This document shows positions 34,966-42,929 of a stretch of 64,000 bases of DNA, piece by piece (position 1 is the stretch's first letter; every line of letters starts with the position of its first letter). A program made the position numbers and the translations under genes. Source of the DNA: CAJXZP01 sp963974475 (GTDB lineage: Bacteria > Bacteroidota > Bacteroidia > Flavobacteriales_G > Salibacteraceae); NCBI GenBank assembly GCA_963974475.1, contig CAXBCR010000018.1, positions 5,844 through 69,843 of the forward strand, in the 5' to 3' direction. A model generated the notes under the pieces. It was not told the origin of the DNA, ran no database searches, and saw only the letters and a list, made by a program, of their open reading frames with translations.

Positions 34966-36996
34966 ATGAGGTCAATTTATATTTCTATGGTGTTGTTTAT
35001 CAATGCGGTAATGCTTTTTGGACAAGATGCTAAACAGCCTTGTTTATTTGATGAATACACGAATAATAAATCCATTCAAAAAGCCGAAATCATTATACAA
35101 AAAGGGGTAGCGGATTTGAAAAATAAAAATTTAAGGGCTTCCGGACATGATAGTCTAACCATTATTCCAGTGGTGATTCATGTTATTCATGAAGGGGGAC
35201 CTGAAAATATTTCGGATGCTCAAATCCAGAGTCAAATCCAAATTATGAATGAAGATTATGGCAAGTTACCCGGAACCAATGGAGATGGCGCAGGGGTGGA
35301 TACCAAAGTAAGATTTAAGCTAGCTCAAATTGACCCAAATGGAAATTGCACGAGTGGAATTGTACGTGTTTATTCTTCGCTTACCACGCATAATTCCTAT
35401 CAAAGAGCTATGCTAAAGGAATTGAGTTTTTGGGATAATACCAAGTATATGAATATTTACTTGGTGAAAAGCATCAGTGGTAGTGTACTAGGATATTCCT
35501 CTTTCCCGGGGGGGCCTGCCGATGAGGATGGTATGGTAGTTCGCAGCGATGTTTTTGGAAATATGGGTACAGCCAATGGGAAATTGGGTAGAACGGCATC
35601 TCATGAGATTGGTCATTGGTTTGGACTATATCATACTTTCAATAATGGTTGTGGCACTGATTTGTGTACGGATGGCGATTATGTTTGTGATACTCCGCCA
35701 CAAGATGCGCCTAGTTTTGACTGTAGCGACATTAATAGCTGTTCGAATGATTTTCCTGATGTAAACGACCAAAAAGAGAATTACTTGAATTACACCAATG
35801 ACGCCTGTAAAAATATGTTTACTAATGGTCAGAAATTAAGAATTCACAGCACCCTTAATTCGATAAGGACATTAATTTGGAGCGAAAGTAATTTGGTAGC
35901 TACTGGAACGGATTCGAACTATGTGGCTCCCGCAGTTTGTGCGGTGGTTGCCAACTTTGTGACCCTTACGGATACTGTTTGTAAAAATGGAGCGGTAAAT
36001 TTTTCGGATATTTCTTTAAATGGAATTACTTCTTGGAACTGGACTTTTCCAGGCGGAAATCCTGCTTCCTCTACCGATCAAAACCCAACGGTAGTATATG
36101 ATAATCCAGGGACTTTTTCGGTAAAATTGGTGGTTTCTAATGGCACAACTTCCGATAGCTTGGAAAAGGTGAATTACATAAATACCATTACTCCCGGTAC
36201 AGGTCGGCCTATTCCATTTTACGAAGATTTTGAAGCAACTGTTTTTCCTGCGCAAGGCATCAAAATAATCAATAATGATGGTGGCATAACTTGGGAAAAA
36301 GATTCCATTTCTAAAGTAACTGGCGGTCATTCCATTCGCATCAATAATTTGATAAACACCAATTACGGTTCAGCAGATGATATTGTGCTCCCTTTTCTTG
36401 ATTTCACGGCTTTTACCGGAAGTAGATTGTTTATGACTTTTGATTATGCCTATGCGCGTTCAGACGCTTCATTTTCAGACGATTTGGTTATACTTTTATC
36501 GCAAGATTGTGGCGTGAATTTCAAACAAGTGATTAAACTTTCGGGTGGAAACTTGACTACGGCACCCACCCAAACCACGCCATTTATTCCGGATACCACC
36601 CAATGGAAGGAGGCTAAAATTTACTTGGAACCCTATCGGAATCTAGGGTATGTGCAAGTTAAACTTGTCAATGTTACCGATGGCGGAAATAATTTGTACT
36701 TGGACAATATCAATATCGGAGATTTTCCAGTAAGTGTTACTTCAATTCCTGAAAATAATGATTTTGTAGTGTATCCCAATCCAGCTTCCAATGAGGTGGT
36801 TTTAGAATTTAGCCGCACTTTCGAAACCCGTTGGGTTACTATCTATAATACGGTAGGAAAACAAGTTTTTTTAAAGGAAATTAGAAATACTGACTATATA
36901 AAAATTCCGACTCAAACTTTCTCAAATGGGGTTTATGTAGTGGAAATTAAAACGGGAAATAGAATAGTGAATCAAAAATTAATCATTTCTAAATAA
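34966..36996 (+). CDS. Secreted M43-family zinc metalloprotease with PKD and T9SS sorting domain
   Basis: 676 residues with signal peptide ending near LFGQDA. The catalytic motif SHEIGHWFGLYHTF (HExxHxxGxxH, about 213-223) and downstream NYLNYTNDACKNMFTNGQ identify the pappalysin/M43 family. Residues 315-405 are a PKD domain (NFSDISLNGITSWNWTFPGG). Residues 410-590 are a jelly-roll-like region, and the C-terminus (VYPNPASNEVVLEFS to KLIISK) is a T9SS type A sorting domain. The protease is therefore exported to the surface or medium. It starts 52 nt after the ATPase gene. Confidence 0.92.
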   Translation: MRSIYISMVLFINAVMLFGQDAKQPCLFDEYTNNKSIQKAEIIIQKGVADLKNKNLRASGHDSLTIIPVVIHVIHEGGPENISDAQIQSQIQIMNEDYGKLPGTNGDGAGVDTKVRFKLAQIDPNGNCTSGIVRVYSSLTTHNSYQRAMLKELSFWDNTKYMNIYLVKSISGSVLGYSSFPGGPADEDGMVVRSDVFGNMGTANGKLGRTASHEIGHWFGLYHTFNNGCGTDLCTDGDYVCDTPPQDAPSFDCSDINSCSNDFPDVNDQKENYLNYTNDACKNMFTNGQKLRIHSTLNSIRTLIWSESNLVATGTDSNYVAPAVCAVVANFVTLTDTVCKNGAVNFSDISLNGITSWNWTFPGGNPASSTDQNPTVVYDNPGTFSVKLVVSNGTTSDSLEKVNYINTITPGTGRPIPFYEDFEATVFPAQGIKIINNDGGITWEKDSISKVTGGHSIRINNLINTNYGSADDIVLPFLDFTAFTGSRLFMTFDYAYARSDASFSDDLVILLSQDCGVNFKQVIKLSGGNLTTAPTQTTPFIPDTTQWKEAKIYLEPYRNLGYVQVKLVNVTDGGNNLYLDNINIGDFPVSVTSIPENNDFVVYPNPASNEVVLEFSRTFETRWVTIYNTVGKQVFLKEIRNTDYIKIPTQTFSNGVYVVEIKTGNRIVNQKLIISK

Positions 36997-37002
36997 CGCA
37001 TT

Positions 37003-38292
37003 ATGAAGCTATTTAAAAAATATATTCTTTTCGTATTAGGTTTAAATCTTGGTGTTGCAGTGCATGCGCAGGACTCCATTACTTTGGTGAGCCAATTGCC
37101 CATTACCGGTTTGCCTATTCATGATATTTATGGATATACGCACCCAACTACTGGAGTAAAATACGCCTTGTTATGTGCCAGTAATTCAGGTTTAAGAGTC
37201 ATTGATTTATCAGATTTGAGTAACCCAAGTTTAGTAGGGAGTATTCAAGGTGGAGGAGTTGAACCTATTGACGTGAAAGTTTGGGGAAATTATGCTTACG
37301 TAATTTCAGAATCCTCTTCTTTACTAGGAAAGATAATTGACTTGTCTGACCCTACCAATCCTGTGAAAGTTGGTACTTTTCCAGCTGCTCATAATATAAC
37401 CATAAGTGATTCGGGATACATGTATTTATCCGCCCCAGGCGTACGAATAATGGATTTGAATATTGACCCGATTAATCCGGTGCAAGTGTATTTTGATAAT
37501 TCTTGTGAAGGACATGATATTTCAATTATTGGAAATAGATTATATGATTTCCCAGGAAATTGTGGTACGCGTATTTATGATGTTAGCCAGCCCGATACGC
37601 TCGTTTTAATCGGTTCACTACCGGCAGGAGGTTACCAACATAGTGGATGGACAACAGAGGATAGTAATTTTCTTTTTGTGTGTGATGAATTAGCTAAACC
37701 ATTGGAAAATGATATCACAGTTTGGAATATTAGTGACTTAAATAATCCCATGAAGGTGGATAGTTTTTCCGACCCTTCGGCTTATGTTCACAATTTATAT
37801 GTGAAAGGCAATTATGCCTATGTATCTTATTATAGAGCGGGTTTTAGAGTATTTGATGTAAGTGACCCCGTTCACATGCAATTAGTGGACGAATATGATA
37901 CCGATACTTTACTTAGCGGTCCAGGTTATGGAGGAAATTTCGGGCTTTTTATTAATTGGGGAATAGACACCATTTTAGCTAGTGATGAAAATAATGGATT
38001 ATTCATTTTTAGTTTCACCAATTTAAAAACAGATGTGGAAAACTTACACCAAAAACAAAATGATTTTAAATTATACCCAAACCCCTCTAATGGGATGGTG
38101 AATGTAGATTTAAACGAAAATCTAACGGATGGAAAGATTCAGATTTATGCGAGCTCTGGTGCTTTATTAAAAGAATTACCATGGAGCAAGAATTTGGTTT
38201 TTAGCACCAAAGAGTGGGGTACGGGAATGTATTATTTGACTATCACTACTTCCAATAGCGTACAATCACAACCTTTTTATGTTGTAAAATAA
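37003..38292 (+). CDS. LVIVD-repeat (choice-of-anchor B type) secreted protein with T9SS sorting domain
   Basis: 429 residues with signal peptide ending AVHAQD. Six to seven propeller-like LVIVD repeats follow (LRVIDLSDLSNPSLVGSIQ, GKIIDLSDPTNPVKVGTF, ITVWNISDLNNPMKVDSF, FRVFDVSDPVHMQLVDEY). Near residue 345 the sequence changes to KLYPNPSNGMVNVDL, a T9SS type A sorting domain ending PFYVVK. Function unknown beyond surface location. It begins 6 nt after the M43 protease stop, so the two are co-transcribed. Confidence 0.88.
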   Translation: MKLFKKYILFVLGLNLGVAVHAQDSITLVSQLPITGLPIHDIYGYTHPTTGVKYALLCASNSGLRVIDLSDLSNPSLVGSIQGGGVEPIDVKVWGNYAYVISESSSLLGKIIDLSDPTNPVKVGTFPAAHNITISDSGYMYLSAPGVRIMDLNIDPINPVQVYFDNSCEGHDISIIGNRLYDFPGNCGTRIYDVSQPDTLVLIGSLPAGGYQHSGWTTEDSNFLFVCDELAKPLENDITVWNISDLNNPMKVDSFSDPSAYVHNLYVKGNYAYVSYYRAGFRVFDVSDPVHMQLVDEYDTDTLLSGPGYGGNFGLFINWGIDTILASDENNGLFIFSFTNLKTDVENLHQKQNDFKLYPNPSNGMVNVDLNENLTDGKIQIYASSGALLKELPWSKNLVFSTKEWGTGMYYLTITTSNSVQSQPFYVVK

Positions 38293-38296
38293 AGCC

Positions 38297-38425
38297 ATGA
38301 AAGATTGTTGTAAAGTTGGAGATGAAGAACCAAACTCAAAACGAGAAAAGCGGTTTAATAGCGTAATTTACATCTTGCTTTTTGCGATGTTAATAGGGTT
38401 GGCCATTATGGATTATATGAATTAG
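38297..38425 (+). CDS. Small single-helix membrane protein with N-terminal CC (42 aa)
   Basis: A 42-codon frame, 4 nt after the LVIVD gene stop. It reads MKDCCKVGDEEPNS, then a basic stretch KREKRF, a hydrophobic helix VIYILLFAMLIGLAIM and ends DYMN. A vicinal Cys pair in front of one helix is common in small proteins of metal-handling loci, but I know no characterised homologue. Tight spacing on both sides (4 nt to the next start) supports a real gene. Confidence 0.6.
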   Translation: MKDCCKVGDEEPNSKREKRFNSVIYILLFAMLIGLAIMDYMN

Positions 38426-38429
38426 GAAG

Positions 38430-38627
38430 ATGAAAAAAATAAATGAAAATATGTCTATTAAGAAATTTTGGTTGCGGTTTATGATCGCAGTAGCCGGAAT
38501 TGGCTTTTTTGCACAAACATCGAGCATGCTAATAGACCCTAACGGTAATTTGGTTTCCAAACAAGTATGTCAATATGTGCATGAAGCATTTCATACTACC
38601 ACGCTTTGCTACCACGTATTAAACTAA
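38430..38627 (+). CDS. Small membrane/exported protein (65 aa, unknown)
   Basis: 65 residues: MKKINENMSIKKFWLRFMIA, a hydrophobic segment (FMIAVAGIGFFAQTSSMLI), then a short tail QVCQYVHEAFHTTTLCYHVL with two Cys and three His. That tail could bind metal; this is inference. It starts 4 nt after the preceding small gene and ends 28 nt before the Crp/Fnr regulator. Confidence 0.55.
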   Translation: MKKINENMSIKKFWLRFMIAVAGIGFFAQTSSMLIDPNGNLVSKQVCQYVHEAFHTTTLCYHVLN

Positions 38628-38655
38628 GGTTTAACAATTTTGAAAAACACGTAAG

Positions 38656-39375
38656 ATGAACGCATTCCATAAAAAGAAAACAGACTGTAATTCATGTCGC
38701 ACCTTGGATTGTTTAATAAAAAAATGCAATCCTGCCACCATTCAAGTTTTGAGCCAGAAAAAGATTCAGTTACTTCTAAAAAAAGGACAATCCATTTTTC
38801 AAGAAAACGCACCTGTTTTTGGACTGTTTTTTATTCAGAAAGGAGATGTGAAAATTGAATCTTCCAGTCTAGATGGTAAAAAACAAATCGTTCGTTTGGC
38901 CACCGATGGGCATATTTTAGGTCACATTGGTTTTGGTCACGAAACCTACCCCATTGGAGCGACAGCAATTCAAGACGCTAGGGTATGCTTCATGGATAGT
39001 GGTATTTTGATGAAAGCGCTTAAAGATAACTTTTCCTTGTCTTTTGAAATAATGATGTTTTATTCCAAAGAGTTACGGAAAAGTGAAATTAGAACTAAAT
39101 ACTTGGCTCAAATGACGGTGAGTGAAAAGGTTGCGTTTTCATTGATTTATTTAGTCAATACTTTTGGGATGGACCCAGATTCTCAATTATTGAATGTTTC
39201 GTTTTCTCGTACAGAATTTGGTAATATGGCAGGCACCAACTCCGACCAAGTGAGCAGAACAATCACGCAATTAAAAAATGATTCGTTTATTGATACGAAA
39301 GGGCATAAAATAAAAATTTTGAACTTAGCAGGGCTCCAACAAATGCTTGTGCCTTATGGGTATGAATGGGAATAA
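38656..39375 (+). CDS. Crp/Fnr family transcriptional regulator
   Basis: 239 residues. The N-terminus carries DCNSCRTLDCLIKKC (four Cys at about 10-23), then a cyclic-nucleotide-binding beta roll (LLLKKGQSIFQENAPVFGLF, then IQKGDVKIE) and a Crp-type winged helix (LNVSFSRTEFGNMAGTNSDQ followed by VSRTITQLK, residues 180-210). The cysteine set before the beta roll recalls the iron-sulfur cluster ligands of FNR, so redox or oxygen/NO sensing is possible. Last gene of the copper-region run on this strand. Confidence 0.9.
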   Translation: MNAFHKKKTDCNSCRTLDCLIKKCNPATIQVLSQKKIQLLLKKGQSIFQENAPVFGLFFIQKGDVKIESSSLDGKKQIVRLATDGHILGHIGFGHETYPIGATAIQDARVCFMDSGILMKALKDNFSLSFEIMMFYSKELRKSEIRTKYLAQMTVSEKVAFSLIYLVNTFGMDPDSQLLNVSFSRTEFGNMAGTNSDQVSRTITQLKNDSFIDTKGHKIKILNLAGLQQMLVPYGYEWE

Positions 39376-39431
39376 ACCGTAATTGGATAATAAAAAGTTG
39401 GTTGATTAGGGTGAAGCAAAAGTTAATCAGA

Positions 39432-39439
39432 TACCTTTG
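39432..39439 (+). promoter_or_regulatory. -7 box for marR
   Basis: TACCTTTG, a perfect TAnnTTTG, 17 nt upstream of the marR start codon. No clear -33 TTG at the usual spacing. Confidence 0.45.
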
Positions 39440-39456
39440 TTTCTTTAATTAAATTT

Positions 39457-39912
39457 ATGGCAGATGTATTAAAAGAAATAAAGCAAACTAAATTGTTTGC
39501 TAATCCTTATCAGGAGGCCACAATTAATTTAATTTTTACTGGCAAGTGGATGGTGAACATGCACAACGAAATTTTTCGATCTCATGGTATTTCTTTTCAA
39601 CAGTATAACATTTTACGAATATTAAGAGGGAGTAAAAAAAATCAAGTTACACTAAAATACATTAAAGAGAGAATGCTTGATAAACGTTCAGATACTTCTA
39701 GAGTGGTAGATCTCATGGTTAAAAAAGATATTCTAGAACGTCAAATTGATCCAAATGATCGTAGAAAGGTGGCAGTTTCAATTTCCGACCATGGAATAAA
39801 AATTTTAGATTTTTTTGATACTAAGCAAGAGGAACTGTTCGGGTTCCTCTCTCATTTGAGTGAAGAGGAAATTCGAACCTTTAATTTGTTACTTACCAAA
39901 GCCCGGGGCTAA
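39457..39912 (+). CDS. MarR family transcriptional regulator
   Basis: 151 residues with a winged helix: ISFQQYNILRILRGSKKNQV, then ERMLDKRSDTSRVVDLMVKK and DILERQIDPNDRRKVAVSIS, including the wing motif DPNDRR. It precedes the cytochrome/porin genes and the palindromes at 40048-40089 are its most likely operator. The inducing signal is unknown. Confidence 0.92.
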   Translation: MADVLKEIKQTKLFANPYQEATINLIFTGKWMVNMHNEIFRSHGISFQQYNILRILRGSKKNQVTLKYIKERMLDKRSDTSRVVDLMVKKDILERQIDPNDRRKVAVSISDHGIKILDFFDTKQEELFGFLSHLSEEEIRTFNLLLTKARG

Positions 39913-39988
39913 TCGTCCCTGTCTGTATCGATATTTACCTAAAAACAGTTAAAAGGCATTTTTCTTGCCAATTTTAATCACAGAGATC

Positions 39989-40018
39989 CCCAATTTAAGT
40001 CATTAATTGGGCTTTCTT
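39989..40018 (+). terminator. Terminator after marR
   Basis: Stem CCCAATT / AATTGGG (39989-39995 with 40005-40011) followed by a T-rich CTTTCTT, about 75 nt past the marR stop. Confidence 0.55.
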
Positions 40019-40047
40019 CAGTGTTTTAATTTGTTGAAAATAAAAGA

Positions 40048-40089
40048 TGTTGCAACATATAAAGTTGCAACAGTTTAAAAATAACTGTT
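40048..40089. promoter_or_regulatory. Palindromic operator cluster before cytochrome c gene
   Basis: A perfect palindrome TGTTGCAACA (40048-40057), a second copy GTTGCAACA (40064-40072) in direct orientation 15-16 nt later, and an inverted repeat AACAGTT/AACTGTT (40069-40075 with 40083-40089). It lies immediately before the cytochrome gene and downstream of marR, which is the probable binder. Confidence 0.6.
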
Positions 40090-40101
40090 AAATTAAATAT
40101 C

Positions 40102-40527
40102 ATGCAAAGAAAATTGGAAAATGTAATTATTGGCTCTTTACTAATGGGAACAATGGTATTATTCTCAGCTTGGACCATTAATCTAGGCGATCAAAGTAAT
40201 GGAGGTGCTTGGAAAGCTCCAGCCACTTCGGCAAAAATAGTTAACCCACTTAAGGGCGATGAAGCTGCCACTGCAAAAGGTAAAAAGCTATATAAGCAAA
40301 TGTGTGTCATTTGCCACGGTGAAAAGGGTAAAGGCGATGGTATGGCTGGTGCAAGTTTAAATCCAAGACCAGCAAATTTTACCACAGCTGCAGTTCAAAA
40401 TCAAAAAGATGGTGAAATTTTCTGGAAACTTACAGAAGGTCGTGCACCGATGGCCTCTTACAAGGCAATTTTAAAGGAGAATCAAAGATGGGAGTTAATT
40501 AATTACATTAGAACATTAAAGAAATAG
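40102..40527 (+). CDS. Monohaem cytochrome c
   Basis: 141 residues: N-terminal hydrophobic anchor (VIIGSLLMGTMVLFSAW), then a class I cytochrome c domain with CVICHGEKGKGDGMAG (CxxCH about residues 71-75), distal methionine candidate in RAPMASYKAIL, and ENQRWELINYIRTLKK at the end. It is a periplasmic electron carrier. It is 5 nt before the porin gene; together with the second cytochrome it forms a three-gene operon. Confidence 0.92.
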   Translation: MQRKLENVIIGSLLMGTMVLFSAWTINLGDQSNGGAWKAPATSAKIVNPLKGDEAATAKGKKLYKQMCVICHGEKGKGDGMAGASLNPRPANFTTAAVQNQKDGEIFWKLTEGRAPMASYKAILKENQRWELINYIRTLKK

Positions 40528-40532
40528 AACAG

Positions 40533-41720
40533 ATGAAAAAAATTTTTACACTTATTGGGATTTTTGCTGTTGGGTCTTTAATTGCTCAAGATACTACCAG
40601 CACATTCGATAGACAGGCGGCAGTAAATAATTATAACGCTAAACCAGGAAAGTCTAAATTCATGTTAAGAGGATTTTGGTTTACAGGGCTTGATAATTTG
40701 ACCAATAGCGAAGGGGAAAGTAGTTCCAATTTTATAGGTGGTGGGTTTAATCCGATTTTATTATACCGACAATCCGATCGTTTATTTTTTGAGGCTGAAT
40801 TAGAAGGCCAGTATGACGTGAATGGTGGTTTTGAATTGGGGTTAGGTTATGCCAATGCATCTTATGTATTGAATAATTACATGACTATTCGGGCAGGTCA
40901 ATTCTTACTGCCTTTTGGAACTTTTACCGAAAAAATGCATCCATCATGGATCAATAAAGTAAATAATGCTCCATTAGGTTTTGGTCATGATGGCATTTCT
41001 CCCATGGCAGACATAGGAATGGAAATACGTGGCGCATTTTACACAGGGTCAATTAAATTGAACTATCAAGCTTACGTTATTAACGGTCCTCAATTAAAAG
41101 ATGGTTCAGATGAGCCTGATGAAGCTGGTGGGTTAAAATTTGGATATATGACGGATAATAATAAAAATAAAACCGTTGGTGGTAGAATTGGGATTCTTCC
41201 TTTGTCTAATTCGTCTTTGGAAATCGGGTTTTCTGGAATGACAGGTAAAGTAGGTACTGCAGAGTCAAAATATGAGGATGTTACGGCTACCTTATATGCC
41301 ATTGATTTATCGTTCGTGAAAAATCTAAATTTCATGAAAAGTGTTGTTGATATAAAAGGGCAATACAATGGAACTAATGTGAGTGATGCTGATTATTTAA
41401 ATCCTGAAACCGGAGCTGATTACACTTTTGAAAATAAGAGTAGTGGATATTATGCTCAAATAGCGGTTAGGCCATCCTTGTTAGAAAACAAAATTTTACG
41501 AAACTTTGAGGCTGTAGCTCGTTACAGTGTATTATCTACCGCTGAGGAATCTTTATGGGCTGCTGACCCAACTCAACTGACATTTGGCTTAAATTATTGG
41601 TTAGATTGGAGAACAGTTGTAAAAATTGGCTACCAAACCACCGATGGGCTGGGAGATCATGATACCAATGAAACCATTTCACAAAACTTATTCTATGTGC
41701 GTGTAGCCATGGGATTCTAA
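40533..41720 (+). CDS. Outer membrane porin-like beta-barrel protein
   Basis: 395 residues with signal peptide MKKIFTLIGIFAVGSLIAQ. The rest alternates polar and hydrophobic residues as membrane beta-strands (RLFFEAELEGQYDVNGGFEL, MTIRAGQFLLPFGTFTEK, LNYQAYVINGPQL) and ends FYVRVAMGF with the terminal Phe. The AGQFLLPFG motif resembles phosphate-selective porin O/P. It lies between two cytochrome c genes, so it may admit a substrate or electron acceptor for them. Confidence 0.82.
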   Translation: MKKIFTLIGIFAVGSLIAQDTTSTFDRQAAVNNYNAKPGKSKFMLRGFWFTGLDNLTNSEGESSSNFIGGGFNPILLYRQSDRLFFEAELEGQYDVNGGFELGLGYANASYVLNNYMTIRAGQFLLPFGTFTEKMHPSWINKVNNAPLGFGHDGISPMADIGMEIRGAFYTGSIKLNYQAYVINGPQLKDGSDEPDEAGGLKFGYMTDNNKNKTVGGRIGILPLSNSSLEIGFSGMTGKVGTAESKYEDVTATLYAIDLSFVKNLNFMKSVVDIKGQYNGTNVSDADYLNPETGADYTFENKSSGYYAQIAVRPSLLENKILRNFEAVARYSVLSTAEESLWAADPTQLTFGLNYWLDWRTVVKIGYQTTDGLGDHDTNETISQNLFYVRVAMGF

Positions 41721-41737
41721 TATTAAAACAAAAAGAG

Positions 41738-42007
41738 ATGAAAAAATTAGGAATTATTATATCTACTGCGTTGGCAACATTGTTATTAGCAGTATCAGTT
41801 CAAAGCTGTAAACCATCGGCCATGATTCAGGCCAAGTCAGGTGCTCAAATCTGGGGAGAAACTTGTATTCGATGTCATAATACCCCTTCTCCAGATACAT
41901 TTTCTGATGTGGATTGGGAGGTAGCTGGAATGCACATGCAATTAAGAGCAAATTTAACACCGGATGAAGTAAAAAAAGTAATTAAATTTATGCAGTCTGC
42001 CAATTAG
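41738..42007 (+). CDS. Small cytochrome c lipoprotein
   Basis: 89 residues with lipoprotein signal (ATLLLAVSVQSCKPS, lipobox Cys) and one haem motif CIRCHNTPSPDTF (CxxCH about 46-50). The HMQLRANLTPDEVKKVIKFM tail is the usual C-terminal helix. The likely sixth ligand is one of the Met residues in GMHMQ. It is an outer-membrane-anchored small electron carrier ending the cytochrome/porin operon. Confidence 0.88.
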   Translation: MKKLGIIISTALATLLLAVSVQSCKPSAMIQAKSGAQIWGETCIRCHNTPSPDTFSDVDWEVAGMHMQLRANLTPDEVKKVIKFMQSAN

Positions 42008-42318
42008 AATAAGGAATTCTATGTTTTTTAAAGAGGGAAGGAGTGATTATCAGTTGCAAGAAAAATTGTGCCTTTATGATATTTATGGTTTATTGATTTT
42101 TTCACGTTAACTAAATCCAACATAATTATTCTTACCTCCTAATTTGGACCAATAAAGCTCGATTAATTCGGGCTTTGTTGTTTCTGTTAAGCCTATATTT
42201 ATGTATTAGTTTGGATGATATTATACCGAAATTTACACATTTTTTACGTTAAAGTGTAAAAGTTTAATTGGTTCATCTGCGTTCCTTCGTAGTATAAATA
42301 ATAATAAAAAAAAGTATT
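42008..42318. other. Intergenic region with terminator and promoter
   Basis: No gene. It holds a terminator stem AAAGCTCGA / TTCGGGCTTT (42154-42177, one G-T mismatch) and the regulated promoter described at 42232-42289. Confidence 0.6.
42232..42289 (+). promoter_or_regulatory. Palindromic promoter element (copy 1) of the lipoprotein gene
   Basis: TTTACACAT (42232-42240) and AAAGTGTAAAAG (42251-42262) form an inverted repeat TTTACAC/GTGTAAA. Nineteen nt after GTGTAAAAG is TTCCTTCG (42282-42289), a weak -7 box. The same arrangement with the same spacing occurs at 47768-47826. Confidence 0.6.
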
Positions 42319-42828
42319 ATGAAAAATGTAAAATTATCGATTACAGCTGCAATGGTAATATTAGGTATAACTTTTTTAGGATCTTGCACAAAGACTACGG
42401 AACAAATTGATTTAACTAAAGACGTAGTGGGAACCTATCAAGGAAAGTTAAGTAATAGTATTACAAATGTTCAAGATTCTTCCATTGCTACAATTACGTA
42501 TTATAATGATTATACCGTACGTGTACATTGCATTGGCGGTAATGTGGATACAACATTTCTTTTGGAACTATATCCGGAAGGAAGCAACATGATGGTATGC
42601 GCTACTGGGGATGCCTACTATAAAGAATATGGTAACCAAAAGTCAAGTCATAACCACATGATGAGTAATGGCGGAATGATGACTTGGGAAAATCACATGA
42701 GCGATGATCACAATGCTACGGATGCGCATTATGGTAATTTTAATTCAAATAACAATGAATTCGATTATACCATTAAAATGGAAAATTCGTCTTCTAATTT
42801 ATCCGAAAGATTTATTGGATTTAAATAA
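42319..42828 (+). CDS. His/Met-rich lipoprotein, paralogue A
   Basis: 169 residues with lipoprotein signal (GITFLGSCTK, lipobox Cys). A beta-rich body (VVGTYQGKLSNSITNVQDSS, YYNDYTVRVHCIGGNVDTTF) is followed by a metal-binding-looking segment SHNHMMSNGGMMTWENHMSD then DHN, and the end DYTIKMENSS. About three quarters of the residues match the protein at 46.5 kb. Family unknown to me; Cu(I)/Ag(I) binding in the cell envelope is inferred from the His/Met cluster and the copper context. Its promoter shares the operator of the PqqD operon. Confidence 0.8.
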   Translation: MKNVKLSITAAMVILGITFLGSCTKTTEQIDLTKDVVGTYQGKLSNSITNVQDSSIATITYYNDYTVRVHCIGGNVDTTFLLELYPEGSNMMVCATGDAYYKEYGNQKSSHNHMMSNGGMMTWENHMSDDHNATDAHYGNFNSNNNEFDYTIKMENSSSNLSERFIGFK

Positions 42829-42853
42829 GTTTATTATTCATATTAAGTAAATG

Positions 42854-42886
42854 AACCTGAAGTAATGTTGCTTCAGGTTTTTTTTT
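42854..42886 (+). terminator. Rho-independent terminator
   Basis: Stem AACCTGAAG / CTTCAGGTT with loop TAATGTTG followed by a run of T. It ends the lipoprotein A transcript. Confidence 0.9.
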
Positions 42887-42929
42887 ATTCGTAAACTTGC
42901 ACCTATGGTTACCAAATAATCAATCAATT

